Shown in pieces: positions 38,420 to 46,432 of a stretch of DNA of 64,000 nucleotides (position 1 is the stretch's first letter; every line of letters starts with the position of its first letter). The DNA comes from Amycolatopsis mediterranei. GTDB taxonomy: Bacteria > Actinomycetota > Actinomycetes > Mycobacteriales > Pseudonocardiaceae. The notes beneath the pieces are model-generated. The model made no database searches and was not told the origin of the DNA. It saw only the letters and a list, made by a program, of their open reading frames with translations. The position numbers and the translations under genes were made by a program. The stretch lies in the NCBI RefSeq assembly GCF_026017845.1, contig NZ_CP100416.1:5700887-5764886 (forward strand), in the 5' to 3' direction.

Positions 38420-38453
38420 AGCTTAGAAGTTGACCTTCACACCGTGTCAACTT
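38420..38453 (-). promoter_or_regulatory. MerR-type promoter with 19-bp spacer
   Basis: On the minus strand TTGACA (38450-38445) and TAAGCT (38425-38420) are separated by exactly 19 nt (38426-38444). Inverted repeat AAGTTGAC (38427-38434) / GTCAACTT (38446-38453) fills the spacer. The ATG at 38413 is about 7 nt past the -10 box, consistent with a leaderless transcript. The same repeat may also control the divergent amidohydrolase. Confidence 0.75.
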
Positions 38454-38467
38454 TTACCGTGGCCTTC

Positions 38468-39730
38468 GTGACCACGACCATCACCGGCGCCCGGATCTTC
38501 GACGGCGAGCGCCTCCTCGACCACACCGCCGTCCGGCTCACCGGCGGCCGCATCGCCGCACTCGGCGACGCCACCCTGCTCAGTCCCGGCGACGAGCACG
38601 TCGACGCCCGCGGCGGCACCCTGCTGCCCGGGCTGATCGACGCCCACGTGCACCTGCTGCCCGGCGCGCCCCGGCAGGCGCTCACGTTCGGCGTCACGAC
38701 CGTCCTCGACATGTTCAGCAAACCGGACACGGTCCGGGACGCGGTGGCCCGCGCAGCCGGGCCGGACTGCGCCGACGTGCGCTCCTCGAGCGTCGGGGCC
38801 ACGGCACCGGGCGGGCACCCGAGCATGATGTACGCCCCGTTCCCGTCCGTGACCGGGCCGCGGGACGCCGGGCGGTTCGTCGCCGACCGCGTCGCCGAGG
38901 GCGCGGCGCACCTGAAGGTGCTCTACGACGACGGCACCGGCGGCCCGATGCCGATGCCGTCGCTGGACGTGCCGACGATCGCCGCGCTGACCGAAGCCGC
39001 GCACGCGGCCGGCCTGGTCGTCGCTGCGCACGTGTCGACCGCACGCGGAGCCCTGGACCTGCTGCCGACCGGCGTGGACGTGCTGGCCCACGTCCCCTTC
39101 GACGCCCTCGACGCCGCCCAGGTCACCGCCATCGCCGCGGCGGGTGTCGCGGTGATCTCGACGCTTTCGGTGGCCGACGGCTTCCCGGGCGGCTCGCTGC
39201 CGGCCGAGCCCGCTCTCGCGGCGCGACTCGGACCGGCGTGGCGGGCCGTCCTCGAACGGCAGCAGCAGCGCTGGCTGCCGCCGCAGCTGCCGGACTTCGG
39301 CGCCGCGCGCGTCAACACCCGGCTGCTGCACGCGGCCGGCGTGCCGGTGCTGGCCGGGACGGACGCGCCGAACCCGGGCACCGTGCACGGCGCGAGCCTG
39401 CACCGGGAGCTGGGGTACCTGGTGACCGCGGGACTCTCGCCTGCCGCGGCGTTGACGGCGGCGACGGCCCGCCCCGCGGACGTCTTCGGCTTGGCCGATC
39501 GCGGCCGGGTCCGAGCGGGGCTGCGGGCGGACCTCGTCCTGGTCGCCGGGCACCCGGACGAGGACATCGCGGCGACGCAGGAGGTCAGGGCGGTGTGGAA
39601 GCGGGGGGTTCGCGCCGACCTCGACGGGTACGTCGGCTCGGCCGACGAGCAGGCCGGTCTGGCCGCCTTGCGGGCCCAGACCGAGAAGGTGATCGCCGCC
39701 GTCCGTGACCGGCTGGGCGTGCGGCTGTGA
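38468..39730 (+). CDS. Amidohydrolase-family protein
   Basis: This 420-residue TIM-barrel metal-dependent hydrolase has the HxH motif GLIDAHVHLLPG, a Lys in AHLKVLYDDG, His in VVAAHVST and DVLAHVPF, and Asp in VLAGTDAPNPG. It resembles imidazolonepropionase- or Xaa-Pro dipeptidase-like amidohydrolases. Start GTG 38468 is chosen; GTG at 38459 is three codons longer. The shared palindrome suggests control by the divergent MerR protein. The substrate is unknown. Confidence 0.9.
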   Translation: MTTTITGARIFDGERLLDHTAVRLTGGRIAALGDATLLSPGDEHVDARGGTLLPGLIDAHVHLLPGAPRQALTFGVTTVLDMFSKPDTVRDAVARAAGPDCADVRSSSVGATAPGGHPSMMYAPFPSVTGPRDAGRFVADRVAEGAAHLKVLYDDGTGGPMPMPSLDVPTIAALTEAAHAAGLVVAAHVSTARGALDLLPTGVDVLAHVPFDALDAAQVTAIAAAGVAVISTLSVADGFPGGSLPAEPALAARLGPAWRAVLERQQQRWLPPQLPDFGAARVNTRLLHAAGVPVLAGTDAPNPGTVHGASLHRELGYLVTAGLSPAAALTAATARPADVFGLADRGRVRAGLRADLVLVAGHPDEDIAATQEVRAVWKRGVRADLDGYVGSADEQAGLAALRAQTEKVIAAVRDRLGVRL

Positions 39731-39857
39731 GCACGATCGAGGTGCGGCGCGAGGAGGACGGCGAGCTCCCGCGGGTGGCCGCGGGCCGGTGACGGTGTCC
39801 CACGGCGTGCCGGCCGGGCGCGACGAGGCCGAGGACGTGGGCCGCCACGACAGCTGA
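39727..39857 (+). other. Possible small ORF or gene remnant
   Basis: A GTG overlapping the amidohydrolase stop opens a 21-codon frame (VSTIEVRREEDGELPRVAAGR). A second short frame from a GTG near 39796 follows. The charged first segment looks like the start of a longer protein whose rest is missing. No function is assigned. Confidence 0.3.
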
Positions 39858-39885
39858 GCGACCCGCGGGACCGCCCCGGGCGTCC

Positions 39886-39925
39886 GTGACCGGGTGCTCC
39901 CGCGGCCGCGGGAGCACCCGGTCAC
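39886..39925. terminator. 40-bp perfect palindrome
   Basis: Twenty-base arms meet without an unpaired centre (axis between 39905 and 39906) between a plus-strand gene and the stop of the VWA gene at 39927. It probably ends transcription from both sides. Confidence 0.75.
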
Positions 39926-39926
39926 G

Positions 39927-41888
39927 TCACCGTCGCGTGCGCAGGTAGTCGCCGACCACCGCGGCGCCCAGGCCGTCGAGGTCCGGAGCGATCACCCGGC
40001 CGCCGGAGCGGCGGGCGATCAGGTCCACGAAGGACGTCAGCCGCGGGTCGTCGCCGAGGCGGAACACCGAGATCGACGCGCCCAGCTTGGCCAGCCGGTC
40101 CACTTCGGACAGTGTCTTGAGGAGGGTCCGGGGCTGGGGCGGGTAGTCGAAGACCGCCTCGCCGTCGGGTTCCAGGTGGGCGGTCGGCTCGCCGTCGGTG
40201 ACCATCAGGACCACCGGCTGGGCGTCCGGGTGCCGCCGCAGGTGCTGCCCGGCGAGCAGCAGCCCGTGGTGGGCGTTGGTGCCCTGCTCCCACGCCCCCT
40301 CCAGGCCGACCAGCTCCGGCAGCTCCACCGACTGCGCGTAGCGGCCGAAGGTGATCAGCTGCAGGGCGTCGTTGCGGAAGCGGGTGCTGATCAGCTGGTG
40401 CAGCGCGAGCGCGGTGCGCTTCATCGGCAGCCAGCGGTCTTCCTGCACCATCGACCACGACGTGTCGACCAGCAGCGCCACCGCCGCGCGGGTCCGGTGC
40501 TCGGTCTCGACCACCTCGACGTCTTCGACGTCGAGGCGAACCTGCCGCTCCCCCACGGAAACCGAACGCAGCACGGCGTTGCGGATGGTCCGCGGCACGT
40601 CCCAGGGCTGCATGTCCCCGAACCGCCACGGCCGCGACGCACCGGTGGGCTCGCCGGCCGCGCCCGCCGACTCGGTCTCGCGCTCGCCGGTCTTGCCGCG
40701 CAACGCGTTCACGATGTCGGACAACGCTGTCTCGCCGAGGCGCCGCAACGCCTTGGGCGACAACCGGAGCGAGCCGTCGGCGGCGCGCTCGAACAGGCCC
40801 TGGCGGCGCAGTTCGCGCTCCAGTTCGGCCAGGCGACGAGCGTCGACGCCCGCATCCTTGCCGAGCTGGGCTTCCAAGGCCTCCAGGTCGATGTCCTCCA
40901 GCCGCGCGCCGGGGTAGGACTGGCCGAGCTGCTCGGCCAGCGCGTCCAGTTCCGCGAGATCCTGCATGGCCTGGGCGCCTTCGCCCATGCCCAGCGGGTT
41001 GTTGCCGCGGAAGCGCGCCGAGCCGTCCCAGTCCTCGCCCGGCCGGGCCGCCCGCAGCTGACCGTCCAACCGGGACAGCTGCTGGGCCAGGCGCGGGTCG
41101 CCGAAGGCCTGCTGGGTCAGCTGGGCGAGTTCCGCGCGCTGCTCGGCCGACATCGAGTTGAGCATGCGCTGCGCGGCCGCCGACCGCTCGGCGAGCGCGT
41201 CGATCAGCTCTTCGACGTTCTGCGGGTTCTCCGGGAAGAATTCGCCGTGCTTGCCCATGAAGTCTTCGAAGCGCTGCTGGATGTCCTCGGCGCCGCGGGC
41301 GTGGGCGTCGAGCAGGTCGTTGAGGTCGTTGAGCATCTCGTTGATCCGCTCGACGTCCTCGGGCCCGGCGTTCTGCAGCGCCTGCTTCATGCCCTGGAAC
41401 CGGGACTCCATCAGCTCCTGGCCGAGCAGGTCCCGGATCTGCTGGTAGTTCTCCCGGCCCTGTTCGGAGCGCCAGTCGTAGTTCGCCAGCTCGTTGACGG
41501 CCGCGGCCGTGCCCGGCGGCAGCGCGTCGAGCTGGGCCTCCCGGAACCGCGCGTCGTCGTCCGGGTCCGGGAACAGCTCGCGCCGCTCGGCGTCGAGGGC
41601 TTCCTGCAGCAGACGCTGGACCTCCTGCAAGGTGCCGTCGAGGTTGTTGCGCCGCTGGATCTGCGAGCGGCGCTGCCAGAGCCGCCGGGTCAGCTCGTCG
41701 AGGCCCGCGGTGCGCTCGGTGCCGCGCCGGAGCATCTCCTCCAGCGCGGTCCGCGGCGACGCCCCGGCCATGACGTCGCGGCCGATCTCGTCGAGCGCGT
41801 CGCGCAGGTCGGCCGGGGGCGCGAGCGGGTCCGGCCCGTCGTGCCACGGGCCGTAGGAGTAGCCGTCGGGAAGCGGGACCGCGGTCAT
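39927..41888 (-). CDS. VWA-domain protein partnered with a MoxR-like ATPase
   Basis: This 653-residue protein has a helical, Gln/Glu-rich N-terminal two-thirds and a C-terminal von Willebrand A domain. The MIDAS motif is DTSWSM, with later TDGEPTA. It resembles the BchD- and Rv0959-type partners of MoxR AAA+ proteins. The ATG overlaps the stop of the ATPase gene (ATGA), so the two are made together. A chaperone or metal-insertion role is inferred from the family. Confidence 0.88.
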   Translation of the reverse strand: MTAVPLPDGYSYGPWHDGPDPLAPPADLRDALDEIGRDVMAGASPRTALEEMLRRGTERTAGLDELTRRLWQRRSQIQRRNNLDGTLQEVQRLLQEALDAERRELFPDPDDDARFREAQLDALPPGTAAAVNELANYDWRSEQGRENYQQIRDLLGQELMESRFQGMKQALQNAGPEDVERINEMLNDLNDLLDAHARGAEDIQQRFEDFMGKHGEFFPENPQNVEELIDALAERSAAAQRMLNSMSAEQRAELAQLTQQAFGDPRLAQQLSRLDGQLRAARPGEDWDGSARFRGNNPLGMGEGAQAMQDLAELDALAEQLGQSYPGARLEDIDLEALEAQLGKDAGVDARRLAELERELRRQGLFERAADGSLRLSPKALRRLGETALSDIVNALRGKTGERETESAGAAGEPTGASRPWRFGDMQPWDVPRTIRNAVLRSVSVGERQVRLDVEDVEVVETEHRTRAAVALLVDTSWSMVQEDRWLPMKRTALALHQLISTRFRNDALQLITFGRYAQSVELPELVGLEGAWEQGTNAHHGLLLAGQHLRRHPDAQPVVLMVTDGEPTAHLEPDGEAVFDYPPQPRTLLKTLSEVDRLAKLGASISVFRLGDDPRLTSFVDLIARRSGGRVIAPDLDGLGAAVVGDYLRTRR

Positions 41889-43282
41889 CGGCCGTAGACG
41901 GTCGTCGTGTCGTCGGAGTCCTTGGCAAGCCTTCGCGACAGGAACAGCGATTCGAGGGCGAGTTCGACGGCGGCCGCGATCCGGCCGGCGGGCTCGTCGG
42001 CGGCAACCCCGGCCCGCCGGGCGACCTCGTGCAGCACCGGCAGCTCCGGCAGGGCGGCGAGGACGTCCTTGCCCGGCACGCGCTCGCCGGTGGAGACCAG
42101 GTGGCCCTCGCCGACCGCGTCGGCCAGCGGCCGCAGGTCGAGGCCGGCGAAGCGGTCGCGCGCGGTTTCGGCGATCGCCAGGCGCAGCAGGTGCACGAGG
42201 TGCTCGATCTCGCGGCCCTCCTCGCCGGGCTCGAACTCGATCTTGCCGCGCAGCACCGACGGCACGGCGTCGAGGTCGACCGGGCGGGCCACCGCGGGCT
42301 CCTCCCCCGTCAACGCCGAGCGCCGCAGGGCCGCGGCCGCCACGGTCTCCGCCGCGGCGACGGCGAACCGGGCCGACACGCCGGAGCGCTGGTCGATCAC
42401 CGTCGATTCGCGCAGGTTCCGGACGAACCGGGCGAGCACCTCCAGCAGCGGCTCGCCGACTTCGGCGACGAGGTTCGCCTCCTGCCGGACGACGGCCACC
42501 TCGGACTCGACGTCCAAGGGGTAGTGGGTGCGGATCTCGGCGCCGAAGCGGTCCTTCAGCGGGGTGATGATCCGGCCGCGGTTGGTGTAGTCCTCGGGGT
42601 TCGCGGTGGCGACGAGCAGGACGTCCAAGGGCAGCCGCAGCGTGTAGCCGCGGACCTGGATGTCGCGCTCCTCCATCACGTTGAGCAGCGCGACCTGGAT
42701 GCGTTCGGCCAGGTCGGGCAGCTCGTTGATGGCGACGATGCCGCGGTGGGCGCGCGGGACCAGCCCGAAGTGGATCGTCTCGGGGTCGCCGAGGCTGCGG
42801 CCTTCGGCGACCTTCACCGGGTCGACGTCGCCGATCAGGTCGCCGACGGAGGTGTCCGGCGTGGCGAGCTTTTCGGTGTAGCGCTCGGAGCGGTGGCGCC
42901 AGGCCACCGGCAGGTCGTCGCCGAGCTCCGCGGCCCGCCGGATCGACGCGGGCGTGATCGGCTGCAGCGGGTGTTCGCCCAGCTCGGAGCCTTCGATGAC
43001 GGGCGTCCACTCGTCGAGCAGGCCGGCGAGGGTGCGCAGCAGGCGGGTCTTGCCCTGGCCGCGTTCGCCGAGCAGGACGACGTCGTGGCCGGCCAGCAGC
43101 GCGCGTTCGAGCTGCGGCAGCACGGTGCGGGAGAACCCGACGATGCCGGGCCAGGCGTCCTCGCCGTTCTTGAGGGCGCTCAGCAGGTTGTCGTGGATCT
43201 CTTGCGCGATGGGGCGCGGCTCGAACCCGGCCGCGCGCAGGGCCCCGGCGGTGCGGGGAAGAGCGTCTGGAACAGCGTTCAC
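41885..43282 (-). CDS. MoxR/ChlI-like AAA+ ATPase
   Basis: This 465-residue protein has Walker A GERGQGKT and Walker B GIVAINELPDL. The sensor region VLLVATANPEDYTNRGRIITPLKDRF matches magnesium-chelatase-like AAA+ proteins (M. tuberculosis Rv0958). It is coupled by overlap to the VWA gene. It is a different subfamily from the moxR at 58502. Confidence 0.9.
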   Translation of the reverse strand: MNAVPDALPRTAGALRAAGFEPRPIAQEIHDNLLSALKNGEDAWPGIVGFSRTVLPQLERALLAGHDVVLLGERGQGKTRLLRTLAGLLDEWTPVIEGSELGEHPLQPITPASIRRAAELGDDLPVAWRHRSERYTEKLATPDTSVGDLIGDVDPVKVAEGRSLGDPETIHFGLVPRAHRGIVAINELPDLAERIQVALLNVMEERDIQVRGYTLRLPLDVLLVATANPEDYTNRGRIITPLKDRFGAEIRTHYPLDVESEVAVVRQEANLVAEVGEPLLEVLARFVRNLRESTVIDQRSGVSARFAVAAAETVAAAALRRSALTGEEPAVARPVDLDAVPSVLRGKIEFEPGEEGREIEHLVHLLRLAIAETARDRFAGLDLRPLADAVGEGHLVSTGERVPGKDVLAALPELPVLHEVARRAGVAADEPAGRIAAAVELALESLFLSRRLAKDSDDTTTVYGR

Positions 43283-43364
43283 CCGTTCGACGCTACTGCC
43301 GGATCGGCGGCCCGTCGATGTGGAGCGGCTCCAGCGTGGGCCCGCTCGGAGTCTCGGGGGCGAG

Positions 43365-43390
43365 CCGGTAAAATAGGCCGGTAAAATAGG
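43365..43390 (+). repeat. Tandem 13-bp duplication carrying a -10 box
   Basis: CCGGTAAAATAGG occurs at 43365-43377 and again, without gap, at 43378-43390. Each copy contains TAAAAT, a good -10 hexamer (43369-43374 and 43382-43387). The second lies 8 nt before the GTG at 43396. Confidence 0.8.
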
Positions 43391-43395
43391 GAACT

Positions 43396-44184
43396 GTGTG
43401 CCGTCCCAGTGCGACTTTCGCCGTCTGGTCGAGCGCGTGGCTCAACGGGGCCGCCGCGTCCGACGATGTCCTCGATGCCCTGCTCGCGTGGGGTGAGGCC
43501 CACGACGTCGTGGCCGCCGACGCCGCCGCCTTCGCGCTCCCGCTGGCGTTCAACCGGGCGGCCACGCCGGTCCAGCTGCTGATGGCGCTGCGTTCGCAAA
43601 GAGCGAAATCGCTGCACCTGGTGCTGCCCGTCCCCGGCGACGTGCGCGGCCTCGGCGGCGGCGGGCCGTTCACCGAAGCGGCGTTGCGCGCGGGTGACGC
43701 GCTGGTGCTCCCCGACCTCGGGTTCGGCCTGGTGCCGGAGCCGATCGCCGAAGGCCTGGTGCGCTGGACCGTCTATTCGCTGCCGTCGCCGACGACCCCG
43801 GAGTACGTGCCGCTCGGCGAGGCCGAGCATGGGCTGACGGACGCGATCCGGGCCAGCGCGGGGGCGTTGCAGACCCTGGACGTGGCCTCCGACCGGCCGG
43901 GCGTGCGCGCGGAGCTGTCGGCCCACCTGCGTTCGCGCCCGGACGTCGACTGGCCGGCCGGGACACCCGGGCGCGCGTTGCGGGTGCTGCAGCGGGCCGA
44001 GGAGATCGCGGCGATCCTGGCGATCGCGTCCTCGGACGAGCCGGGCGGGGCGTTGTCGGCTTCGGCTTCGACGTTGCGGGCCCAGGCGTTGCGGCCGCTG
44101 TCGGACGCGGTCCGGACGGCCCGCTGCGCGGCGGTCGACGAGGCGGTGCGCGCGTTCGCGGAGCAGACGGCCCGCGAAGGCTGA
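43396..44184 (+). CDS. Conserved hypothetical protein
   Basis: This 262-residue protein is mostly alpha/beta without motifs I recognise. Segments such as LPVPGDVRGLGGGGPFTEAALRAGDALVLPDLGFGLVP suggest a soluble globular protein. It appears leaderless: GTG lies 8 nt after TAAAAT. It is divergent from the AAA+/VWA operon and followed by a broken methyltransferase gene. Confidence 0.75.
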   Translation: MCRPSATFAVWSSAWLNGAAASDDVLDALLAWGEAHDVVAADAAAFALPLAFNRAATPVQLLMALRSQRAKSLHLVLPVPGDVRGLGGGGPFTEAALRAGDALVLPDLGFGLVPEPIAEGLVRWTVYSLPSPTTPEYVPLGEAEHGLTDAIRASAGALQTLDVASDRPGVRAELSAHLRSRPDVDWPAGTPGRALRVLQRAEEIAAILAIASSDEPGGALSASASTLRAQALRPLSDAVRTARCAAVDEAVRAFAEQTAREG

Positions 44185-44194
44185 GCCTGCCACG

Positions 44195-44646
44195 ATGACC
44201 GAGGACACGTGGGCCGCGGTGGCCGGCGATTTCGCCGACGGCGCCTACGCGTCCGTGAAGGGCCGCGTGCGCACTTACGTGATGCACCGGCAGCTGCGGG
44301 AACACCTGCCCACCCCGCCGGCCTCGGTGCTCGACGTCGGCGGCGGCGCCGGCCACCAGTCGTTCCCGCTGGCCCGCGCGGGCTACAACGTCACCCTGTG
44401 CCACGGCGTGTGATGAAAGGACGCTGGGAAGACGCGCTGGAAGCGTTCGACGCCGGTTACCGAAATCGGGGTGCTGGGCCTGCCGACGCGCGCCGGCACG
44501 GTCGCGGAACTGAGCGAGGCCCTCCGCAGCCGCGGCGTGGAACCCGTTCAGTGGTACGGAGTCTGGCCGTCGGGTTCGAAGCCGGCCGGCGGGATCCCTA
44601 CCGCCGGCTCAGCCGCGTCTTCCACCTGGTCGGGCGCCGGACCTAA
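44195..44646 (+). pseudogene. Decayed SAM-methyltransferase
   Basis: Fragments of one class I methyltransferase are spread over two frames. The intact start MTEDTWAAVAGDFADG with SAM motif VLDVGGGAGHQSFPLARAGYNVTL runs into CHGV then stops (44413). Later pieces read MKGRWEDALEAFDA in another frame, then GVLGLPTRAGTVAELSEALRSRG in the first frame, and RRDPYRRLSRVFHLVGR in the other. At least two deletions and two frame changes are needed. The 3' end overlaps hemH by 4 bp. Confidence 0.85.
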
Positions 44647-45695
44647 CGGCCCGGCCGCTTCGCCGGTTCGCAGCAGCCGATCGCGCAGGGAGCGCCGTTG
44701 ACGGTGCAGCCGGCGACCGGGAACGACGACAGCTTGCGCGCCGGGACCCCGTGCGTGTGCTCGCGGATCAGCTCCACCACCAGCTCCGCAAACCTCGGGT
44801 CGCCGCCCGCGGTCGCCGCGCGGGCGAAGGCCATCCCGTGCTCCGCGGCGCGTTCCGCGGCCTCGTTGTCCAGGTCCCAGATCACCTCGAGGTGGTCCGA
44901 CACGAACCCGATCGGCGACACGACCACGCCACGCACCCCGCCGGCGTGCAGCGCGTCGAGGTGGTCGACGATGTCCGGCTCCAGCCACGGCACCTGCGGC
45001 GGCCCGGAGCGCGACTGCCAGACGACGTCGTACTCCGCGACACCCGCCTCGGCCGCCACCAGGCGAGCCGCTTCCGCGATCTGCCGCGAGTACCGGTGGC
45101 CGCCCTCCGCGGGCGGTCCCGAGGCGCGATCGGCGCTCTCCGGCACCGAGTGGGCCGTGAACACCGTGCGGATCCCGGGCTCGTTCCCCAGTGACGCGTG
45201 GGCGGCGCGCACCCCGTCGGCGACCGCCGAGACGAACAGCGGGTGGTCGAAGAACTGGCGGATCTTCACCAGTTCGGGGGCATCGGCACCGACCGCCGCG
45301 CGGGCGCGCTCGATGTCCTCGTCGTACTGGCGGCACGCCGAGTAGCCGCCGTACGCGCTCGTGGGGAACACCAGGACGCGCTTCGCGCCGTCTGACGTCA
45401 GCGTGGCCAAGGTCTCCTCGACCATCGGGTGCCAGTTGCGGTTGCCGAAGTGCACCGGCAGTTCCATGCCGGCCGCCGCGAGCTGCTTCTCGACCGCGGC
45501 CATCGCGTCGCGGTTCAGCTTGTTGATCGGCGAGACACCGCCGAAGTGCTGGTAGTGCTCGGCGACCTCGAGGAGCCGCTCGCGCGGCACCCCCCGGCCC
45601 CGGGTGACGTTCTCGAGGAACGGCATGACCTCGTCGGGCCCTTCCGGGCCGCCGAACGAAAGCCACAGCAACGCGTCGTATCCCACCCCCGCCAT
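44643..45695 (-). CDS. hemH: Ferrochelatase HemH/CpfC
   Basis: This 350-residue enzyme inserts iron into coproporphyrin or protoporphyrin. The catalytic His lies in FTAHSVPES and the Glu in the [14 protein letters not shown] block. The C-terminus carries Cys in [13 protein letters not shown], which together with an internal Cys can bind the 2Fe-2S cluster of actinobacterial enzymes. In mycobacteria it is the third gene after mabA and inhA; here a divergent TetR/MFS pair intervenes. The ATG at 45695 gives [19 protein letters not shown]. Confidence 0.95.
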   Translation of the reverse strand: MAGVGYDALLWLSFGGPEGPDEVMPFLENVTRGRGVPRERLLEVAEHYQHFGGVSPINKLNRDAMAAVEKQLAAAGMELPVHFGNRNWHPMVEETLATLTSDGAKRVLVFPTSAYGGYSACRQYDEDIERARAAVGADAPELVKIRQFFDHPLFVSAVADGVRAAHASLGNEPGIRTVFTAHSVPESADRASGPPAEGGHRYSRQIAEAARLVAAEAGVAEYDVVWQSRSGPPQVPWLEPDIVDHLDALHAGGVRGVVVSPIGFVSDHLEVIWDLDNEAAERAAEHGMAFARAATAGGDPRFAELVVELIREHTHGVPARKLSSFPVAGCTVNGAPCAIGCCEPAKRPGR

Positions 45696-45731
45696 CTTGC
45701 CGATGTGGCGGCCCGCACGCTGAGCCGGGCC

Positions 45732-45756
45732 GGTTATGAATCGAGCAGTCCAAAAC
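45732..45756 (+). promoter_or_regulatory. Operator-like site upstream of tetR
   Basis: This 25-bp stretch begins GGTTATG and ends CAAAAC. Its reverse complement matches the site at 46395-46419 in 19 of 25 positions, so it is probably the TetR operator. It lies between hemH and tetR starts. Confidence 0.65.
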
Positions 45757-45773
45757 CGTGGTACGGTGCTCCC

Positions 45774-46358
45774 ATGGCCAGGCCACGGGAGTTCGACGAA
45801 ACCGCCGCCGTCGAGAAGGCGATGCACGCGTTCTGGGAACACGGCTACGAAGCGACGACGACGCAGGACCTGTGCGAAGCGACCGGGCTCGGCCGCAGCA
45901 GCGTCTACAACACCTTCACCAGCAAGCGGGCCCTCTTCCGGCGTTCGCTGGCGCACTACACCGACACCCAGCTGGACAAGCGCCAAGCGCTCCTCGACGG
46001 CCCGGGCACCGCGGCCGAGCGGATCGCCGCGGTGCTCGACAGCGCCATCGAGGCCGACCTCGAGGATCGCCGCCGCGGCTGCTTCGTGGTCAACACCCTG
46101 GCCGAGCTCGGCCTGCCCGACGACGAGGTGGGCGCCGCGCTGCGCGGCGACACCGACCGGAACCTGACCATGTTCGCCGAGTGCGTCCGGGAGGGCGTGC
46201 TCGACGGCAGCCTCCGGGACGGCCTGGACCCCGCCGAGGTGGCGGAGTTCCTGCTCAGCACCACCTCGGGCCTGCGCGTGATGGCCCGCCGCGGCACGAG
46301 CCCCGACAGCATGCACGCCGTCGCCGACATCGCGCTTTCGGCGATCCTCGCCCGCTGA
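45774..46358 (+). CDS. TetR-family repressor
   Basis: This 194-residue protein has an N-terminal HTH ([35 protein letters not shown]) followed by KRALFRRSL, and a helical C-terminal domain of TetR_C type. It is likely to repress itself and the MFS gene 74 bp downstream. A matching site precedes each gene. It sits inside the hemH-inhA interval on the opposite strand. Confidence 0.92.
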   Translation: MARPREFDETAAVEKAMHAFWEHGYEATTTQDLCEATGLGRSSVYNTFTSKRALFRRSLAHYTDTQLDKRQALLDGPGTAAERIAAVLDSAIEADLEDRRRGCFVVNTLAELGLPDDEVGAALRGDTDRNLTMFAECVREGVLDGSLRDGLDPAEVAEFLLSTTSGLRVMARRGTSPDSMHAVADIALSAILAR

Positions 46359-46394
46359 CCCACCCCTTCCGCGACCACCCACGGCGCTGCCGCA

Positions 46395-46419
46395 GTTTTG
46401 AACCTACCGATACATAACC
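46395..46419. promoter_or_regulatory. Second copy of the TetR operator-like site
   Basis: Inverted copy of 45732-45756 (19 of 25 matches), just upstream of the MFS ribosome site GGAGGAG and ATG at 46433. Binding here would block transcription of the exporter. Confidence 0.65.
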
Positions 46420-46432
46420 CGGAGGAGAACCC

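Noticed and set aside
39727-39857. Small gene after the amidohydrolase
   Set aside because: Both frames are very short and unlinked. It is kept only as a possible remnant, not a gene.
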